This document shows, one piece after another, positions 9,733-18,951 of a DNA stretch of 50,815 nt; position 1 is the stretch's first letter, and the number at the start of each line of letters is the position of its first letter. Where the stretch lies: NCBI GenBank assembly GCA_000405805.1, contig ASPJ01000005.1, positions 1 through 50,815 of the forward strand, in the 5' to 3' direction. The position numbers were made by a program, and so were the translations under genes. Below the pieces are notes generated by a model. The model was not told the origin of the DNA, did no database searches, and saw nothing but the letters and a program-made list of their open reading frames with translations. This stretch comes from Fidelibacterota bacterium SCGC AAA003-L08 (GTDB taxonomy: Bacteria; Fidelibacterota; Marinisomatia; SCGC-AAA003-L08; D37C17).

Positions 9733-12340
9733 TTCTAAAACCTATAATAATCAATAAACATAGAATAAGAAATGATATAAATGACACTATGCTTCCTGTT
9801 TTAACCTCGCTAGGCTTATATTCCATCGTATAGGTATTTTCTCCAGCGTCAACTATAATTCCTCTAATTAAACTGTTTACTTCGTAAATCTCAATATTTT
9901 TATCCTTATTTTTATCATTTGTCACTACCCATCCAGTTGGATAATAGATTTCACTTATATTTAAGAATTGTTTTGATTTAGTGTTTGTTTTAAAAACTAT
10001 TTTATTTGGAGTCCATTTAATTATTTCTTTAGTAGCATCCTCTGTATGATTAGAATCAATTTTTGCAGCTAATGGTTTTGATAATATTGAAGATTTTTTA
10101 GGTTCAAATTTAATGTTAGTTAATTTTTTGATTCGTTCCTTATGATTAGGTAAATATTCTTGTTCTTTTGTAAAATACAACCTCTCATTATATTTTTCAT
10201 ATCGATAAATATACGTTGGATGATAGTTACTAGAAATTGGTTTTTTATGTGATGTATATATGTTATGTATATACATATCCATTGGTTTTTCATTCATTAG
10301 TTTCCAGTCATCAACTAAATCAAATTTTTCTGATGATATTAGATATTTGATATTTAAAGTTTGCATTAAGGGGGCATTCTTAGGATATTGCATCAGTAAT
10401 CCCATCCTCATTATTTCTTCATAACTATTTAACTGTGCAGGATGATATCCATAAACACTCTCAATATTAAATGCTGTCCATCTATTTGAGAGTGCATGTT
10501 TCATTACATCTTCATTACTCATTATTATGAATGAAATCCTATATTTACTTGAATCTTGATCTAAAAAATTAATAACAGAATCTTTTTTTAGATATGCTTC
10601 TAAATATTTTCTTTCAATTAATGGACTTTCTCTAAACTTATCTTTATCAGGACTTATAATTTTATGATTAACTATTGAGGTATCAATTAATGATAACAAA
10701 ATAATTGATATCGGTGTTATCCAAATAATTTTTGTAAGAGGAATAAATACAATAACACAGTATAATGATACAAGAATAATTAGAGCACCCAAAATATCCG
10801 AGTTGATAAGAGATGACCTTGTATCAATTATTTTTAGTGCTTTTTGATTATTGTGCAACATAGCTTGATAGTCTTCTAAAATATCTTGAAGTTTATCACG
10901 TTTTCCTGTATTAGGATTAAAATTAAATTCTTGTCCATTTTGGATACCCCCATTAATATCTTGAATAATAGATTCTAATTGTGGTATTTGTTTTTTTATA
11001 TCTTCTTTCTGACTATATAAAGTTTGGTATTTTTCTGAAGAATTCATGAAATAATTTTTTGATATAAAAATAGTTCCAATTAAAATTACTATTATAATTA
11101 GAATTTTAAACAATGTCTCTTTATGAAAATTAATATTTGTATTTTGTACTTTATTGAAAAAATGGTTAAATCCAATACCTGCTAATACACAAATTGAAAA
11201 TTGAAAAAGAATTAAAATGTACATTGGAACTCTGAACTTATTGAAAAATGGTAGATAATTATAAAATATCTTATAAAAAATCTCAAAATGATGACCAAAA
11301 GCAATTAGTAAAGCAAGTCCTGATACTGTAATAAAAAAGTATTTTATTCTCTTGCTTGATTTAAAACATCCATAAATTGCAAAAACTAATACAATAAGTC
11401 CCATGTATTGTGGATATGCAGTAGCTCTAATTCCTCCCCAATATATAGGATCACCAAATCCAAAAAATGATGGAACAAGGAGAACTATAGATTCCATAGG
11501 TGGAAATGAATAAGCCATGGCATCCACTAAACCTATTCCTCCATCAACTGCTCCTCCTCTGATAGAATTAGCTGTATATGATATTGCAGGTAAATAAATT
11601 GAAGCGGCTAATCCAATTCCAAGTAGCAATGAACCTAGTAATGGTAGTATCGGACTTGATTTGCTAATAATATTATTATCTTTATTATAAATTGATTTTA
11701 TAATATAAAAGAATACATATAGTCCAACCATCATCCATGTGTAATATGCAATCTGAATATGAGCCCTTTGCAATTGAAACCCCAGAAACAAACCTAGAAC
11801 TGCCATTGATAACAGATTCTTTTTATCAAATAGATTCAGCAATGCCCACATTATCCATGGTATATATGTAGCCGTCATCATTAAACTCCCATGCCCATGA
11901 ACTAAATTGGCTATAAGATAGGGCATTGTCATATAAGATACTGCTCCAAATATTGAAGACATAAAATTACATTTTAAATTTCGAAGGAGCATAATCATAC
12001 CAAGTCCTGCAAAAACAAAATGAAAAATAAATTCGTAGAATCTCAATAAATCTAAATTTCTAAATATCTCAAATGCTTTATAGGGATAATAATGGTCTTG
12101 AATATTCTGGAAAGAATGAACTGAAGGTAATCCACTTAACATCCACGGGAGCCATAGTGGGGTTTCTCCATATTTTTCTTCTGCTAAAAAAAACCCTTGT
12201 TCAACTGCTTTTGCTGAATATGAATCACCTCCTAAAAAATCATACCCTGAAAATAGAACTTTATTAAACAATAATAGGCAAATTAACAGTAATCCCCCAG
12301 ATGCTATTATATATTCTTTATATTTCATTATTTTATTCAT
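9716..12340 (-). CDS. YfhO-family polytopic membrane protein
   Basis: Large membrane protein of 874 residues with a GT-C-like layout: an N-terminal helix, then a loop with the acidic GGDSYSAK segment, about ten more hydrophobic helices, a long extracytoplasmic region (roughly residues 570-840) and one last helix before a basic tail. This matches the YfhO family (PF09586), some members of which are proposed to act in lipid-linked sugar transfer; the substrate here cannot be read from sequence. Immediately upstream of the histidine kinase (17-base overlap), so the two are co-transcribed. The divergent gene at 12397 starts 56 bases away. Confidence 0.8.
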   Translation of the reverse strand: MNKIMKYKEYIIASGGLLLICLLLFNKVLFSGYDFLGGDSYSAKAVEQGFFLAEEKYGETPLWLPWMLSGLPSVHSFQNIQDHYYPYKAFEIFRNLDLLRFYEFIFHFVFAGLGMIMLLRNLKCNFMSSIFGAVSYMTMPYLIANLVHGHGSLMMTATYIPWIMWALLNLFDKKNLLSMAVLGLFLGFQLQRAHIQIAYYTWMMVGLYVFFYIIKSIYNKDNNIISKSSPILPLLGSLLLGIGLAASIYLPAISYTANSIRGGAVDGGIGLVDAMAYSFPPMESIVLLVPSFFGFGDPIYWGGIRATAYPQYMGLIVLVFAIYGCFKSSKRIKYFFITVSGLALLIAFGHHFEIFYKIFYNYLPFFNKFRVPMYILILFQFSICVLAGIGFNHFFNKVQNTNINFHKETLFKILIIIVILIGTIFISKNYFMNSSEKYQTLYSQKEDIKKQIPQLESIIQDINGGIQNGQEFNFNPNTGKRDKLQDILEDYQAMLHNNQKALKIIDTRSSLINSDILGALIILVSLYCVIVFIPLTKIIWITPISIILLSLIDTSIVNHKIISPDKDKFRESPLIERKYLEAYLKKDSVINFLDQDSSKYRISFIIMSNEDVMKHALSNRWTAFNIESVYGYHPAQLNSYEEIMRMGLLMQYPKNAPLMQTLNIKYLISSEKFDLVDDWKLMNEKPMDMYIHNIYTSHKKPISSNYHPTYIYRYEKYNERLYFTKEQEYLPNHKERIKKLTNIKFEPKKSSILSKPLAAKIDSNHTEDATKEIIKWTPNKIVFKTNTKSKQFLNISEIYYPTGWVVTNDKNKDKNIEIYEVNSLIRGIIVDAGENTYTMEYKPSEVKTGSIVSFISFLILCLLIIIGFRNENKK

Positions 12341-12349
12341 AGATTTATT

Positions 12350-12358
12350 TGATATAAT
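12350..12358 (+). promoter_or_regulatory. Possible extended -10 promoter for the methyltransferase-kinase pair
   Basis: The short divergent gap contains TGATATAAT, a perfect TATAAT at 12353-12358 preceded by the TGn extension. It lies about 39 bases before the GTG start at 12397. I see no good -35 element at the right spacing, which extended -10 promoters can lack. In a genome this AT-rich, a chance match is possible. Confidence 0.4.
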
Positions 12359-12396
12359 TATCTCAGATATTTATTTAATTAAGGTATTAATAATAA

Positions 12397-13122
12397 GTGA
12401 TAATAAAAAAGCTAATTAATCTACTTAGTAATAAAGATAAATTGTGTTCCAACCCCAATAAACACGCCCCTAAAGCTGGAATAAAATTAATTAATGATAA
12501 AATTCAAGTTAATGGATACCAAAAATATTGGATTGATGGTAAAACTGTAGAGCCCATAGCTTCTAGTTATGATCTTGAAAAAAAAACTAACTTACTATCA
12601 GAATATTATTCAAGTGAATTTATGCAAGATAAAACATTCCTAGATTTGGGAGCAGCATCTGGATATTTTACATTTATGGCTATCTTCAATAAATGTAAAC
12701 ATGCTACTGCTATAGATATTGATAATAACCATTTAGCAATCATAACGAATCTATCAAATAGATATAATATCAAAAACATTACAACTATATTTGATAATAT
12801 TGATAATTATGATGGTAAGGCAGATATTGTTAATGCTCTATCAATTATCCACTGGATATATTCATGTACGTCTATATTTGGGAGTATGAAAAATATGATT
12901 TTATGTTTAAAAAATATGACTAATCAAACATTATTTATAGAATGGATTGATCCTGCAGATGAGGCTGTTAAATATTTTAAACATTTAGAATATAATAAAA
13001 GTACTGTTGAGGATTCTTATAACTATGAAAATTTTATATCTGAATTAAAACAGAATTTTAACTCTGTTGAAGAAATAGGTAATACAAGAAATACTAGAAA
13101 ACTATTCAAAGCAAATATATAA
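12397..13122 (+). CDS. SAM-dependent methyltransferase (class I fold)
   Basis: Cytosolic class I methyltransferase of 241 residues. The SAM-binding motif I is FLDLGAASGYFTFMA near residues 82-96, followed by the acidic motif TAIDIDNNHL and the post-motif ALSIIHWIY. The C-terminal half ends with IEWIDPADEAVKYF and NTRNTRKLF. The start is a GTG with AAGG about 12 bases upstream; no ATG lies near. The stop codon abuts the start of the kinase-like gene. The target is unknown; the neighbourhood of three glycosyltransferases suggests a sugar or glycolipid, possibly the capping of a glycan chain. Confidence 0.8.
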   Translation: MIIKKLINLLSNKDKLCSNPNKHAPKAGIKLINDKIQVNGYQKYWIDGKTVEPIASSYDLEKKTNLLSEYYSSEFMQDKTFLDLGAASGYFTFMAIFNKCKHATAIDIDNNHLAIITNLSNRYNIKNITTIFDNIDNYDGKADIVNALSIIHWIYSCTSIFGSMKNMILCLKNMTNQTLFIEWIDPADEAVKYFKHLEYNKSTVEDSYNYENFISELKQNFNSVEEIGNTRNTRKLFKANI

Positions 13123-13677
13123 TTGAGACATCTATTATTAAATTTTAAGTTTTGGTTGTTAGGTAATATTATAAAATATTTACCAATTTTAAGTGGTGCA
13201 ATAAGAAGTACAACTAGTATCATAAGTATAGATAATAACAGCCAAACTGTTACAAAAGAAACTATTAGATATATAAACTATAATATCGTAGAAAATGAAC
13301 TCTTTTGGTTGAATAAATTGAATGATTCCAATCATACCCCAAAAGTGATTTCTCATAATAAAAATAAACTAATTCTCTCATATGCTGGAGAACCTCTTGA
13401 TGCTAATAATTTGCCAGAAAATTGGGAAATTCAAATAAAAGAAATATTAGATAAATTAAATAAGATAAACTGTTCCCATAATGATATCAAGCCAACAGAT
13501 TTATTAGTTTTGAATGGAATAATTATGCTTATTGATTTTCAATGGGCTACAAAAATCAATGAAAAAATTTCATCTAATTGGCCTGATTGTATTGGTGGAA
13601 AATATAAAAATGGCAAAAAGTTTGATGATCAATATTCAATATATAAATCAATCAATTCTCTTATGAAGAGGCGATAA
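13123..13677 (+). CDS. Compact kinase-like protein (protein-kinase/APH fold)
   Basis: A 184-residue protein with the core of an atypical kinase: a beta-strand segment TVTKETIRYI, a helix C-like NELFWLNKL, a hinge LILSYAGEPL, the catalytic loop HNDIKPTDLL and the metal-binding IDFQWA in place of DFG. The usual Asn of the catalytic loop is replaced by Asp. It begins with TTG directly after the methyltransferase stop codon, implying coupling. Short for the fold, so it may resemble the small sugar or lipid kinases of LPS pathways. The 3' end overlaps the convergent glycosyltransferase gene by 30 bases. Confidence 0.65.
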   Translation: MRHLLLNFKFWLLGNIIKYLPILSGAIRSTTSIISIDNNSQTVTKETIRYINYNIVENELFWLNKLNDSNHTPKVISHNKNKLILSYAGEPLDANNLPENWEIQIKEILDKLNKINCSHNDIKPTDLLVLNGIIMLIDFQWATKINEKISSNWPDCIGGKYKNGKKFDDQYSIYKSINSLMKRR

Positions 13678-14493
13678 TAATAGTTTAATTCCAGAAATTA
13701 AACCTCTGATTAATAAAAGAAAGAAACCTGAAAATATTTTCCATGAGTTAAGATGTTTCCTGAATAATTTCCATGAAGAAAAAAATTTTAATGAAGTTTT
13801 ATTCATGCTAAGTTCACTGCTAAAGGAATTAGATACCTCGTGCCATAATACAGCTTTAGGAACATAAACACATCGAATTCCTGATTTTGATGCCCTTAGT
13901 GACAAATCTACATCTTCACAATACATGTTGAAGGTATTATCAAAACCATTAAGTTTTTTAATATTTGTATTATGTGTGAATATACAACATCCCGTTATAT
14001 AATCAGTATTTCTTAATAATAAATCAGATTGATTGTCTTTTTCTCTAATGCCAATATGCCTTATTATACCTAATGGTAGATTTATTTCTCCTCCAGAATA
14101 CCATATTAAATTTGTATTCATGTAATAAATCTTTGATCCTAAAATACATTCTCTAGATCCAATTTCTTCCTGTGCATCTAATAAATGATCTAGAATATTT
14201 TTATCTACAATTGTATCATTATTTAAAAGCATAAAAAAACTGTCTTCTAAATAACCAATCAATTCAAAAGCTTTATTATACCCTTTTGAATAACCATAAT
14301 TACGGTCTAATGCTATAATTCTAACTTGTGGAAATTTCTCATGAATATTATCTATTGAATTATCTGTTGAAGCATTATCTATTACTATAATTTCAAAATT
14401 ACTGTATTCAATTTTGCATACTGACTCTAAACATCTAATTAAAGTTTCTCCCCCATTCCAATTCAAAATAAATATTTTAACATTTAAATTCAT
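13648..14493 (-). CDS. Glycosyltransferase family 2 (rhamnosyltransferase-like)
   Basis: Cytoplasmic or membrane-associated GT-A glycosyltransferase of 281 residues. It opens with KIFILNWNGGETLIRCLESV and the IDNASTDNS nucleotide-binding loop, has the DXD-like LLNNDTIV and the C-terminal MYCEDVDLSLRASKSG motif typical of GT2 rhamnosyl- or similar transferases. A hydrophobic segment (FSGFFLLLIRGLISGIKLLL) near the C-terminus suggests membrane association. It overlaps the GT4 gene by 4 bases. Sugar donor and acceptor cannot be told. Confidence 0.9.
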   Translation of the reverse strand: MNLNVKIFILNWNGGETLIRCLESVCKIEYSNFEIIVIDNASTDNSIDNIHEKFPQVRIIALDRNYGYSKGYNKAFELIGYLEDSFFMLLNNDTIVDKNILDHLLDAQEEIGSRECILGSKIYYMNTNLIWYSGGEINLPLGIIRHIGIREKDNQSDLLLRNTDYITGCCIFTHNTNIKKLNGFDNTFNMYCEDVDLSLRASKSGIRCVYVPKAVLWHEVSNSFSSELSMNKTSLKFFSSWKLFRKHLNSWKIFSGFFLLLIRGLISGIKLLLSPLHKRID

Positions 14494-15620
14494 ATATTTT
14501 TAATTAATTCATGAATACCATCAATAAAATATTCCCAACTAAATTTCTTTTTATATTCTTTAATATTATCTGAAAAATTATCAAAATTTCTAGTTTTGAA
14601 ATTTTCATATAGAATTTCACTTAATTTAAAGGGATTATTAGGCTCTAACAAGATACCTGTAAAACCATCTGAAATATATTCTGAGAGTCCTCCTACATCT
14701 GTAGTCACTACAGGAATATCAAAGTGATATGCAATTTGAAGAACTCCACTCTGAGAGGCTGTTTTATATGGAAGGACAACAACATCAGAGCAAGAAAAAT
14801 AGCGAGAGACATCTTGATCAGGCACATATTTTTCAATAAATGTAATGAATTTACTTAAATTATATTTTTTGATTAATGATGAATACTTATTAGTGCTCTC
14901 ATAGCACTCTCCAACAATTAATAAATGGAATTCTTTATATTTTGTCTTTAGTATATTGATTGCCTCAATAAGTACATCTAATCCTTTATAATCTCTTATA
15001 ATTCCAAAAAATAGTATGATATTTTTTGCATTAATATCTAAATTTTGTTTTGCTAAAGACTTATTATCTTTTTTACCATATATATCATATATCGGATGGA
15101 ATCTTTTTACTATTTTTGCATTTGATTTTAAAGATTGTAATTCATCTTTGACTGTTTCTGATTGAACTAAAAATCCATCAATATTTTTTAAATAAAATTT
15201 TGTTAATAATTTTGCACCAATAAAATTCTCATGAGGGATAATATTATCACAAATTGATATAAGGGGGCTTTTAAATTTATTTTTCTTTAAATATCTAGCT
15301 ATATATCCTAGAGAGATACCAAAGAAAGGATTCCAAAATCTAAAAATAACTAACTCCGGCTTATAATCTATAATAAATCTAGCTGCCTTCTTCCAAGTTT
15401 TCATAGATGTAGTATTTATTAACATTTGACTTGGAAAATCGTTTGTTGATTTGCTATTATCAAATTGATCTTTACCTGGAAATAAAATGGATGGATATTG
15501 TTTTGAGTAATTTATAACTTCAACATCATTGTTATCGATTAAATGTTGATATAATATCGAAGAATGAGTAGATATTCCTCCTCTATAAGGAGGAAATACA
15601 CTAATTAGAATTATTTTCAT
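14490..15620 (-). CDS. Glycosyltransferase family 4
   Basis: GT-B fold glycosyltransferase of 376 residues. The N-terminus SVFPPYRGGISTHSSIL is the acceptor-side glycine loop, and the C-terminal domain has the donor-binding region with SDVVVLPYKTASQSGVL, PVVTTDVGGLSEYI and the acidic GLSEYISDG segment of GT4 enzymes. Likely adds a sugar to a lipid-linked or surface glycan. It overlaps its upstream neighbour by 20 bases and its downstream one by 4, so the three transferases form one operon. Confidence 0.9.
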   Translation of the reverse strand: MKIILISVFPPYRGGISTHSSILYQHLIDNNDVEVINYSKQYPSILFPGKDQFDNSKSTNDFPSQMLINTTSMKTWKKAARFIIDYKPELVIFRFWNPFFGISLGYIARYLKKNKFKSPLISICDNIIPHENFIGAKLLTKFYLKNIDGFLVQSETVKDELQSLKSNAKIVKRFHPIYDIYGKKDNKSLAKQNLDINAKNIILFFGIIRDYKGLDVLIEAINILKTKYKEFHLLIVGECYESTNKYSSLIKKYNLSKFITFIEKYVPDQDVSRYFSCSDVVVLPYKTASQSGVLQIAYHFDIPVVTTDVGGLSEYISDGFTGILLEPNNPFKLSEILYENFKTRNFDNFSDNIKEYKKKFSWEYFIDGIHELIKNI

Positions 15621-16557
15621 TAATATTTTTTAACGAATAAATAGAAGAGACTCTATTTTCACTTTTTGAATTTGATTTTATAACTAACTCCCCTAATAAA
15701 CCTAAGGATATAAATTGAATTCCAATAATAATCAGTAAAATACCTAAAAAAAGTATAGGCCTATTGCCTATTGCCTGATTATTAATCCACCCAATCGTAA
15801 GATATGTATTAATTAATATTCCTCCAATTAAGTTTATTAAACCAAATACTCCAAAAAAATGCAGTGGTCTCTGAAAATATTTCCCTAAAAAAAGAACAGT
15901 TAATAAATCAAAAAAACCATGGAGAAATCTAGATCTTCCATATTTTGTTTTACCAAATTTTCTAGCTCTATGATTTACGGGGTGCTCTGATGTCAAAAAA
16001 CCTTTCTGCTTTGCTATTACAGGTATGTATCTATGCATACCTCCATAAATTTCTATGGATTTAATTACTGCCTTTCTATATACCTTTAATCCGCAATTAA
16101 AATCATGAATTTTAATACCTGAAAACAATCTGGTTATAAGATTGAAAAATTTTGAAGGGAGTCGTTTGGAAACAGGGTCTTTTCTATCTTTTTTCCAACC
16201 AGAAATAATATCATAATTAGAATTCTTTAAAATATTTATAAGTTTTGGTATTTCTAATGGATCATCCTGCAAATCAGCATCCAACGTAACAACATAATCG
16301 CCTTTTGAATATTTAAACCCTTCTGATAGTGCTGCTGATTTCCCATAATTTTTATATAAATCAATTAAATGAACATTATTTGATTCAATTATATTTTCAA
16401 TAACATCTTTAGAAGTATCAGAACTACCATCATTAATAAAAATGATTTCAAAGTTATATTCTTTCAAGCTATCGTTTAGTTCAGAATACAAAAATGGAAT
16501 AGACTCCTCTTCATTATAAAAAGGGATTATTATACTAATTGATATTTTATTTTTCAT
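15601..16557 (-). CDS. Polyprenyl-phosphate glycosyltransferase (DPM1/ArnC/GtrB-like GT2)
   Basis: GT2 enzyme of 318 residues that most likely loads a sugar from a nucleotide donor on to undecaprenyl phosphate. Visible are ISIIIPFYNEEESIP, FINDGSSDTS, the catalytic VTLDADLQDDP and the membrane-proximal HDFNCGLKVYRK and SEHPVNHRARKFGKTKYG segments. Two membrane helices follow near residues 235-290, as in GtrB and ArnC. Such a carrier-linked sugar could be used by GT-C proteins such as the YfhO-like protein nearby; that link is inference. Overlaps the TPR gene by 11 bases. Confidence 0.9.
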   Translation of the reverse strand: MKNKISISIIIPFYNEEESIPFLYSELNDSLKEYNFEIIFINDGSSDTSKDVIENIIESNNVHLIDLYKNYGKSAALSEGFKYSKGDYVVTLDADLQDDPLEIPKLINILKNSNYDIISGWKKDRKDPVSKRLPSKFFNLITRLFSGIKIHDFNCGLKVYRKAVIKSIEIYGGMHRYIPVIAKQKGFLTSEHPVNHRARKFGKTKYGRSRFLHGFFDLLTVLFLGKYFQRPLHFFGVFGLINLIGGILINTYLTIGWINNQAIGNRPILFLGILLIIIGIQFISLGLLGELVIKSNSKSENRVSSIYSLKNINENNSN

Positions 16558-18103
16558 TTAATAATTCTATTTTTTTTGCTATTTTGATATTACCAGGATT
16601 ATTATTAATAATTCTATTATATATATTTAATGCTTTTTCATACTTTTCTAATTTAAAATATACATCACCTAAATGCTCTAAAATGATTGAATTCTCTCTA
16701 TCTAATGACTCACTCCTTAATAAATATTTTAGAGCCATCTCATATTTTCCAAATTTATAATATATCCAGCCAATAGTATCAATATATTCTGGACTATCTG
16801 GTACTATCTCTACAGCTTCTTGTGATAGTTTTAGGGCAAAATTTAATTTTTCTAAACTAACTTCTTTTCTATCTGCAATGATATATGCATAATCATTCAT
16901 AAGGATTGCATCATTAATGTTATCTTTTAATAATATTGTAAATAGACTATCTGATTTATCATAATCAGATTCTAAATTATATAATTTAGCTAATTCATGC
17001 ATAATATTCTTTAATTGAGGATTAATTTTTAAAGCTTGAAGGAAATAATTAATAGCTTCACTGTTTTGGGATGTATTTCTATAGCATAATCCTAAATAAT
17101 AAAAGAAATAATACTCCTCAGGAAATATCTCTATAGCCTTGTTCAATATATCTATTGTATTAATATATTCTCCTTTTTCTAGATATGAAATTGCTAATGA
17201 TTCATAGCCAATAGTTTCAAAAGGAAATTTTTCAATAATCTCAATACTTAATAATATTTCATTCTCATAATCTCCAATATTTGAATACGATATTAATAAC
17301 ATTCTGTATAAATCTAATGAATTGTTCTCATGAGTCTTAATTGTATTTAATAAGTGAATAGCTTCAGTAAAATTTTTATTTAGAAGTTTGATTTCACCTA
17401 ACATCATAATAGCAAATTCATTATTAGATTCATGATCAAGTAATTCATACAAGTATTCTTCAGTTAAATGTTTCTCATTAGAGATATATGATAATTGGAT
17501 TAATAATTCTAAAATCTCAGTATTATTTTTACTATTACTCCAAATATATTTTAAAGTTTTATATAAAATATCTGGATTCTCAATAGTCAATCCTATATTT
17601 AATAAAGTATCAAACAATTCTTGATCTTCTTCAATTATATATATCTCAGAATATAATAATAACAATTCCTCCCAATTTTGATGCAGAATCAAAACTTGAG
17701 CTTTTTCATATTTCAATTCTAAATTAGTTGGATTATTTATTATGAGAGAATTAATAAGCTCTATTAGTTCCTCATTATTAGATTCTTTATATATATCAAT
17801 TATCTTTAAAGAAGTCCTAATATTTAATTCTTCAATAGTTAGATATTTCTCTAAAAAGAAATTAATATTTTTGAAATTTTTATTTAAAATACTTATTTCT
17901 AATAGTGACAGTAAAATAGATGGATTATCAGGAGTAAAAGTTAGGGCTTCGCGAAAGTAATTTTCTGCAGAGGTTGTGTCTTCAGATAATAGACTTATTT
18001 CTCCCTGCATGTAAAGTTGCATTGCTTTGTCAATATCTTCAGATTTTAATATACTGAGAATAATGAAGGTAAAAAAAATAAATTTAATTACAGTGTTATT
18101 CAT
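16547..18103 (-). CDS. Secreted or periplasmic TPR-repeat protein
   Basis: Protein of 518 residues with a signal-peptide-like N-terminus (about residues 1-22) and repeated 34-residue helical pairs across the rest. Several repeats are clear, for example IGYESLAISYLEKGEYINTI, YYFFYYLGLCYRNTSQNSEA and IDTIGWIYYKFGKYEMALKY. TPR arrays bind partner proteins. Such genes often sit beside glycan export clusters, but no partner can be named here. An imperfect 9-base inverted repeat (18107-18126) lies just before the start and has no T-run. Confidence 0.85.
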   Translation of the reverse strand: MNNTVIKFIFFTFIILSILKSEDIDKAMQLYMQGEISLLSEDTTSAENYFREALTFTPDNPSILLSLLEISILNKNFKNINFFLEKYLTIEELNIRTSLKIIDIYKESNNEELIELINSLIINNPTNLELKYEKAQVLILHQNWEELLLLYSEIYIIEEDQELFDTLLNIGLTIENPDILYKTLKYIWSNSKNNTEILELLIQLSYISNEKHLTEEYLYELLDHESNNEFAIMMLGEIKLLNKNFTEAIHLLNTIKTHENNSLDLYRMLLISYSNIGDYENEILLSIEIIEKFPFETIGYESLAISYLEKGEYINTIDILNKAIEIFPEEYYFFYYLGLCYRNTSQNSEAINYFLQALKINPQLKNIMHELAKLYNLESDYDKSDSLFTILLKDNINDAILMNDYAYIIADRKEVSLEKLNFALKLSQEAVEIVPDSPEYIDTIGWIYYKFGKYEMALKYLLRSESLDRENSIILEHLGDVYFKLEKYEKALNIYNRIINNNPGNIKIAKKIELLNEK

Positions 18104-18143
18104 AAGGATAGGAGATTTATCCCCTATAAAAATATTGATTAAA

Positions 18144-18326
18144 TTATTTTGAAGTAATTTTTTTGATTACAGAATTTACATTTTCTCCATCTGGGATAGC
18201 TACAATCATTTCTTTGAACCTCAAGAAACCTGTTTTAGATTTCTCTGTTTTTACTAATTTAATCATGCTTTGTGATTTAGCTGAACTTTTTCCTGTTTTA
18301 TTACCGAATGTTTGTTGCTTTGCCAT
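18144..18326 (-). CDS. DUF4295-like small basic protein
   Basis: A 60-residue Lys-rich protein (begins MAKQQTFGNK, contains IKLVKTEKSKTGFLRFKEMI and ends KKITSK). Pattern and size resemble DUF4295 proteins of Bacteroidota, which from memory are small ribosome-associated proteins. AAAGG lies about 10 bases before the ATG. It sits between the TPR gene and the sigma/anti-sigma pair, not in a ribosomal-protein operon. Identification rests on the MAK start, Lys richness and the TG-F-FKE-I pattern only. Confidence 0.7.
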   Translation of the reverse strand: MAKQQTFGNKTGKSSAKSQSMIKLVKTEKSKTGFLRFKEMIVAIPDGENVNSVIKKITSK

Positions 18327-18384
18327 TATAATAAACCTTTAATTTTTCTAGGTCTGTAATTTATAAATATTATTGAATTATAAA

Positions 18385-18951
18385 CTATTCTTTATGTTTA
18401 ACTTGTTTAAAACTACCTTCAGGACTATTTTCATATTCAAGTGGGATATCAACATTATTAGAGTCAAGTTTAGGATCTTCACTATTATCTGCCATATCAC
18501 TACCATTAATCCTACCTGTAGCAGATAATGATCTATTAGAATCACTGTTTGACATATTATTAGAATTGAAAAATATTGATACTGAGAATACAACTATTGC
18601 TAATCCAGCAGCTATTCTTATAATGGACATATAATTATACTGAAAAAATGAATTCTCCATTGACTTATTAGGATTAGAGTGAAGACTATCTATTTTTTTA
18701 TTTAGTCTATTCCTATCAATAAAACCTGGGGAAATCTCATCTATTTTTGTATATAATCTATTAGAAAACCCCTCTGGTGCATGCAAATTTTCAATATTAG
18801 ATAGTTCCTTTGCTATATTTTGATGATTAATAAATTTTTCTTTGCATTCGGGGTTATCTTCCATTATTTTTTCAAAATCTTCTGCTTCAGATGAACTTAA
18901 GTCTCCATCTAAATAGCTTAAAATATATCGATCAAAATCATTAACTTTCAT
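18385..18951 (-). CDS. Membrane anti-sigma factor
   Basis: A 188-residue bitopic protein that probably holds the upstream ECF sigma factor at the membrane. The N-terminal 70 residues have the anti-sigma layout (ILSYLDGDLSSSEAEDFEKI, then a helix with NPECKEKFINH), with only one of the Cys/His set of a zinc-binding ASD. One membrane helix lies at about residues 107-128. The C-terminal 60 residues are polar and Ser/Asn-rich and would be periplasmic. The start overlaps the sigma gene by 11 bases, the usual arrangement for such pairs. Confidence 0.85.
   Translation of the reverse strand: MKVNDFDRYILSYLDGDLSSSEAEDFEKIMEDNPECKEKFINHQNIAKELSNIENLHAPEGFSNRLYTKIDEISPGFIDRNRLNKKIDSLHSNPNKSMENSFFQYNYMSIIRIAAGLAIVVFSVSIFFNSNNMSNSDSNRSLSATGRINGSDMADNSEDPKLDSNNVDIPLEYENSPEGSFKQVKHKE

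Noticed and set aside
18107..18126. Terminator before the TPR gene
   Set aside because: The inverted repeat is imperfect (one G-T pair), has almost no loop and no T-run follows in the direction of transcription.
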